Made by a program: the position numbers and the translations under genes. A stretch of DNA of 34,281 nt from Spirochaetia bacterium (lineage in GTDB: Bacteria > Spirochaetota > Leptospiria > Leptospirales > Leptonemataceae): positions 1-34,281 of the forward strand of contig VFLI01000076.1 in the NCBI GenBank assembly GCA_009885105.1, written 5' to 3'. The notes beneath the pieces are model-generated. The model did no database searches. It had not been told where the DNA came from and saw nothing but the letters and a program-made list of their open reading frames with translations. This document shows, one piece after another, positions 31,171-34,281 of the stretch; the stretch's first letter is position 1; each line of letters opens with the position of its first letter.

Positions 31171-32406
31171 ATGGCTTCAAACAACAGCAATACCGTTCAT
31201 AATAGAGCTTTCCATGATCCTCACAGATGGGTGGTTCTGGCAGGATTTGGCGGAGTGGCTATGGTCAGCCAGATGCTGTGGTTGAACTTTACGCCTCTGT
31301 TATCAGACATCCAGAAGAGATACCAGGTATCGGAAATGACCGCCCTATTTTCACTGGTTCTGGTATTTCCTCTATTATATGTATTATTTTCTATTCCGGC
31401 CGGCATCCTGATTGATAAGAAAGGGTACCGCTTTTCCGTCGCCTGGGGCGGCATCATCATGGCGGCCTTTTCTCTGCTCCGAATCATTGATACGAGTTTC
31501 TACTGTATCGTGGCCGGTCAGGTCGGTGTGGCGCTCGCTCAACCTTTTATTGTGAATGCCATAGCCAAACTTGCCAGCGACTGGTTCAGTGAAGAACAGG
31601 GAGCCATGGCCAACGGTCTGGGAACAGTCGGTATGTTTCTGGGCATGGCCCTGGGGCTTATCCTCACTCCCTACTTGGTAGACACTCTCAATTTTCAGAT
31701 GGCCATGGTGGTATTTGCGGGTATATCCATAGCAGCTGCCGGGTTTTACATCTATGCGGATCGCTCGCCTCCGCCTGTAATTCACAGCGCATCGTCTGCA
31801 TCCCAGTGGAACGGAATCGGAAATTTACTAAAAAACAAATATTTAATATTATTATTTTTTATTTCATTTCTGGGTCTGGGTTTCTTCAACGGGCTGATGA
31901 GCCTGATTGAGCCTCTTCTCGCTCCGCGGGGATTTTCCTCAAAAGAGGCGGGGCTTGCCGGAAGCATTATGATATTTGGAGGTATCGGCGGCGCGGCTGT
32001 GATACCGGCTCTGTCGGATCATTTCAGAAAACGAAAACCGTTTTTTCTGCTGAGCGTTCTTTTCTCTCTGGTTGCGCTCTATCCCTTCGGCACAATAAAT
32101 AATTATACTGCAATCTTGGTTCTTTCCGGCGCGATCGGTTTCTTCTTTCTTCCTGCTTACGCGCTGCTTCTGGAAATGTGTTCGGAACTCGCCGGCGAGA
32201 CCTGGACTGGATCGGCCACAGGTCTGCTCATGCTTGCGGGGAATGCGGGCGGAGTGGTCGTCCCTCTCTCCATGGAAATTGTGAAAGGTGATTCGGGTTC
32301 GTTTTATCCGGCCCTGATACTGCTGCTGGCGCTTCTGGGAGTCGCCATGGTGGCCGCGCTGTTCTTACGAGAAACATATGGAATTGAAAACGCAAAAGAA
32401 TTGTAA
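31171..32406 (+). CDS. MFS transporter
   Basis: The product from ATG 31171 is 411 aa with 12 predicted helices; the frame is open back to a GTG at 31096 but the added 25 residues (MPMIDRYGNYFSLQSRAISL...) are polar and overlap the likely promoter. Visible MFS features are SIPAGILIDKKGYR in the first inter-helix loop, the second-half IPALSDHFRKRKPF and the long helix pairs such as GLGTVGMFLGMALGLIL. It resembles the heme/FLVCR-like and oxalate-like branches only loosely, so no substrate is given. It is divergent from the FAD oxidase and followed, after a REP-like inverted repeat, by the hydrolase gene. Confidence 0.85.
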   Translation: MASNNSNTVHNRAFHDPHRWVVLAGFGGVAMVSQMLWLNFTPLLSDIQKRYQVSEMTALFSLVLVFPLLYVLFSIPAGILIDKKGYRFSVAWGGIIMAAFSLLRIIDTSFYCIVAGQVGVALAQPFIVNAIAKLASDWFSEEQGAMANGLGTVGMFLGMALGLILTPYLVDTLNFQMAMVVFAGISIAAAGFYIYADRSPPPVIHSASSASQWNGIGNLLKNKYLILLFFISFLGLGFFNGLMSLIEPLLAPRGFSSKEAGLAGSIMIFGGIGGAAVIPALSDHFRKRKPFFLLSVLFSLVALYPFGTINNYTAILVLSGAIGFFFLPAYALLLEMCSELAGETWTGSATGLLMLAGNAGGVVVPLSMEIVKGDSGSFYPALILLLALLGVAMVAALFLRETYGIENAKEL

Positions 32407-32483
32407 CAGGATAGACAGGATGTCCATGATGGATGCAATCGATTAAAATGACCGCCTGTCCTTGATATCCTGTCCATCCTGTT
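32405..32483. repeat. REP-like inverted repeat
   Basis: AACAGGATAGACAGGAT (32405-32421) pairs with ATCCTGTCCATCCTGTT (32467-32483) with a single mismatch, separated by 45 bases. Each arm contains the ACAGGAT unit twice. It lies between the MFS stop and the next gene's ribosome site. Similar CAGGAT-GACAGGAT elements are dispersed in many environmental genomes, as far as I recall. Confidence 0.75.
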
Positions 32484-32512
32484 GATTTATATCTGATTAT
32501 TAGGAGCAAACT

Positions 32513-33436
32513 ATGAGCCGAGCGCAAAAAATTACTTCATGGATCGCCGTAACCGGCATCATTATCATCTCGCTGAAATATTTTCTTCTGGATACGTCGT
32601 CCGTTCCGGCCCAGACTGATTTCACAATCGACCTGAGCGCCGTGCGAAAACTTGCAGGCGCAGCGGGAAAACCTCTGCCGGTGTCCCTGAACTGTATCGC
32701 TACCGGTGAGGCGAAATTTCCAGCCACGGGTGTGATCGCCGGAAGCGGTTTCGCCGATCATTTCATGGTTTTCACTTCATTCCAGGTTATGTACCCGGAC
32801 CGCAGTTCTGTTGTCATTGACACATCCATGAGCAAGCCCAAACAGGAAGAAATGTTTTCCGGCAATCCGTATCATTCGGACAGATGGAATGAAATGCAGA
32901 GCGCCATGAAAAAGGCCCTGCAGATTCTGGCGACGCATGAACATGAGGACCACATAGGCGGCATAGCGGAAGCTCCGGATTTCGACGCGATTAAAGATCG
33001 TGTTGTCCTGACGGAAGAGCAGGTGTCGTCCCCTTTCGCGGCGAAGAGCCATTTTCCCGCGGGCGCTCTGGCTTCGCTCCATCCTCTGAAGTATGACAGG
33101 ATGATTTCGCCAGCTCCCGGCATTGTGCTGATCAAAACACCAGGTCACAGCGCCGGCAGTCAGATCATCTATGTGCAGCTGAAAAATTCAGAGGAATTCC
33201 TTTTCATCGGAGATATCGCCTGGTCGATGCTGAATATCGAAAAACTGACGGGAAGGCCGCTGCTTCTGAGCCTGTTCCTGCAGGAGGACAGAAAAGTAGT
33301 CGCCGGCCAGATCCGATATCTCTACAACCTCATTCACGATCAGAAGGAAAAAATACATGTCGTTTCTGCCCACGATCTGGATCAGTATCGTCAGTTGATC
33401 AAAGACGGATATGTGCATGAGGGATTCTCTCTTTGA
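32513..33436 (+). CDS. Membrane-anchored or exported metallo-beta-lactamase-fold hydrolase
   Basis: The 307-aa product has an N-terminal hydrophobic helix (ITSWIAVTGIIIISLKYFLL) acting as signal anchor or signal peptide, then an MBL domain: SVVIDTS, metal motif ATHEHEDHIGG (HxHxDH, about residues 140-150), the second His in KTPGHSAGSQ, Asp in FLFIGDIAW, and a late His in VSAHDL. Such enzymes hydrolyse esters, thioesters, lactones or phosphodiesters with two metal ions; the substrate is unknown. An AGGAG site lies 7 bases before the ATG. The stop codon overlaps the start of the next SDR gene. Confidence 0.9.
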   Translation: MSRAQKITSWIAVTGIIIISLKYFLLDTSSVPAQTDFTIDLSAVRKLAGAAGKPLPVSLNCIATGEAKFPATGVIAGSGFADHFMVFTSFQVMYPDRSSVVIDTSMSKPKQEEMFSGNPYHSDRWNEMQSAMKKALQILATHEHEDHIGGIAEAPDFDAIKDRVVLTEEQVSSPFAAKSHFPAGALASLHPLKYDRMISPAPGIVLIKTPGHSAGSQIIYVQLKNSEEFLFIGDIAWSMLNIEKLTGRPLLLSLFLQEDRKVVAGQIRYLYNLIHDQKEKIHVVSAHDLDQYRQLIKDGYVHEGFSL

Positions 33437-34227
33437 GTGAATATTTTTCCGGGAAGGTTTTTCTCGTTACGGGAGCCAGTTCCGGAATCGGCCGGGCCCT
33501 GAGCCTGGAATTTCTCAGCCGGGGAGCCGTTGTGGCGGGCATGGCCCGTTCAAAAGACCGGCTGCACACTCTGGAAAAAGAATACGGAAAAGAACGCTGC
33601 ATCGCCCTTCCGGGAGATGTGTCGATTGAAGCCGACTGCAAAAGGGCGGTCTCTGAAACGATAAAAAGAGCGGGCCGGCTCGACGGTCTTGTGCACAATG
33701 CGGGAGTCACAATGCGCGGCCTTGCCGCGGACACAAATACAAATGTTTTTAAACAATTGATGGGTACCAACTATTTTTCCATGGTGTATCTGTTCCAGGC
33801 CTGCCTGCCGGAAATAATAAAGTCAAAAGGCCATATCGCCGCGGTGTCATCCATGATGGGAAGATTTTCCACGCAGTACCGGTCCGGTTATGCGGCCAGC
33901 AAGCACGGCCTGCAGGGATTTTTAAATTCGATACGATTGGAGCTGGCCTCCTCCGGCGTGCATGTCATGACAGTCACTCCGGGTTTTGTTAAAACAGATA
34001 TATCGCTCAACGCATTTGCGGCGGACGGATCGAAACACAACAAAATGGATAATGCGACGGAATCGGGACTTGAACCGGAAGAGGCGGCGAGAATCATTCT
34101 CAAAGGCCTGGAAAATAGAAAGCGCGACGTCTATCCTGCGAAATTCAAGGAGCGATTCGCGCTTTTTCTGAGCCGGGTTTCGCCTTCGCTGCTGGACCGG
34201 ATTTTATTGAAGTCCGATGTGACGTAG
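33433..34227 (+). CDS. Short-chain dehydrogenase/reductase (DHRS7-like)
   Basis: The 264-aa product is a classical SDR: TGASSGIG (about residues 13-20), the NADP-type basic site ARSKDR, HNAGV (about 91-95), catalytic Ser in AVSSMMG, YAASK (about 155-159), and PGFVKTDIS. The longer C-terminal part (KFKERFALFLSRVSPSLLDRIL) recalls DHRS7/DHRS7B-like lipid-linked reductases, which act on acyl or steroid-like ketones; the real substrate is unknown. The start is TTG at 33433-33435, overlapping the MBL stop (TTGA), with GAGGGA 6 bases upstream. The coupling suggests that the hydrolase and reductase work in the same pathway. Confidence 0.88.
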   Translation: MSEYFSGKVFLVTGASSGIGRALSLEFLSRGAVVAGMARSKDRLHTLEKEYGKERCIALPGDVSIEADCKRAVSETIKRAGRLDGLVHNAGVTMRGLAADTNTNVFKQLMGTNYFSMVYLFQACLPEIIKSKGHIAAVSSMMGRFSTQYRSGYAASKHGLQGFLNSIRLELASSGVHVMTVTPGFVKTDISLNAFAADGSKHNKMDNATESGLEPEEAARIILKGLENRKRDVYPAKFKERFALFLSRVSPSLLDRILLKSDVT

Positions 34228-34229
34228 GG

Positions 34230-34281
34230 CGCGGAGGGGAAGAATATAGGGGATGTGGAGATGCGGGGGATGTAAGAGATG
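34230..34281. repeat. G/A-rich tract at window end
   Basis: The last 50 bases are almost all purine on the plus strand with repeated GGGGATG/GGAGATG units. It resembles the tract near 26171-26213. No gene is visible in it; the window ends before its limit is seen. Confidence 0.4.

Noticed and set aside
1..34281. CRISPR arrays, rRNA genes, phage or transposase genes
   Set aside because: No regularly spaced direct repeats, no rRNA-like stretches and no recombinase motifs were seen on reading the window.

Overview
The window looks like a piece of a Gram-negative, lipoprotein-rich bacterium, most likely a spirochaete of the Leptospirales or a close relative. The reasons are several lipobox lipoproteins, an outer-membrane barrel candidate, a lipoprotein ending in a discoidin-like glycan-binding module of the type seen in Leptospira relatives, FecR/LysM and PilZ proteins, and PP2C (SpoIIE) partner-switching regulators. 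This placement is inference; there is no rRNA or other marker gene. Gene density is high. I found no tRNA, rRNA, CRISPR array or transposase.

Bases 1-5994 are bracketed by a perfect 81-bp inverted repeat (1-81 and 5914-5994). Inside are a broken GH1 beta-glucosidase remnant and a leftward set of cell-envelope genes: an 814-codon secreted protein of unknown family, a small Cys-rich lipoprotein, a helical lipoprotein, a membrane protein with a PilZ-like tail and a barrel-like protein. The large secreted gene has four copies of an 8-bp repeat between its good ribosome-binding site/ATG and its reading frame. In the present copy number it is out of frame, which looks like phase variation.

Bases 5995-7774 are gene-poor and repeat-rich. 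One small membrane protein gene sits between direct repeats, with a dyad upstream, a pair of diverged repeats to the left and a cluster of strong hairpins to the right.

Bases 7775-16577 are leftward. A Tll0287-like heme lipoprotein and a four-helix membrane partner lie downstream of a compact five-gene cell-wall cluster: glycan-binding SH3 lipoprotein, SH3 plus beta-propeller protein, complete class A penicillin-binding protein (PBP), HEAT-repeat plus SH3 protein, and a second class A PBP whose transpeptidase has lost its catalytic motifs while its glycosyltransferase is intact. The cluster reads as a polymerase pair with periplasmic scaffold proteins.

Bases 16678-21145 are leftward: CDF metal exporter, SDR oxidoreductase, response regulator-PP2C phosphatase, LysM-FecR protein and a methyltransferase. 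Bases 21220-25788 are rightward: a GH18/polysaccharide deacetylase/GT2 fusion that could make, de-acetylate and trim a beta-linked amino-sugar polymer, followed by an MFS transporter.

Bases 25808-31059 are leftward: a small tail-anchored-like protein, then a likely four-gene signalling operon (membrane PP2C phosphatase, GNAT acetyltransferase, HATPase anti-sigma-like protein, STAS protein), and an FAD-linked oxidase. Bases 31171-34227 are rightward: an MFS transporter, a metallo-beta-lactamase-fold hydrolase and an SDR enzyme, the last two translationally coupled.
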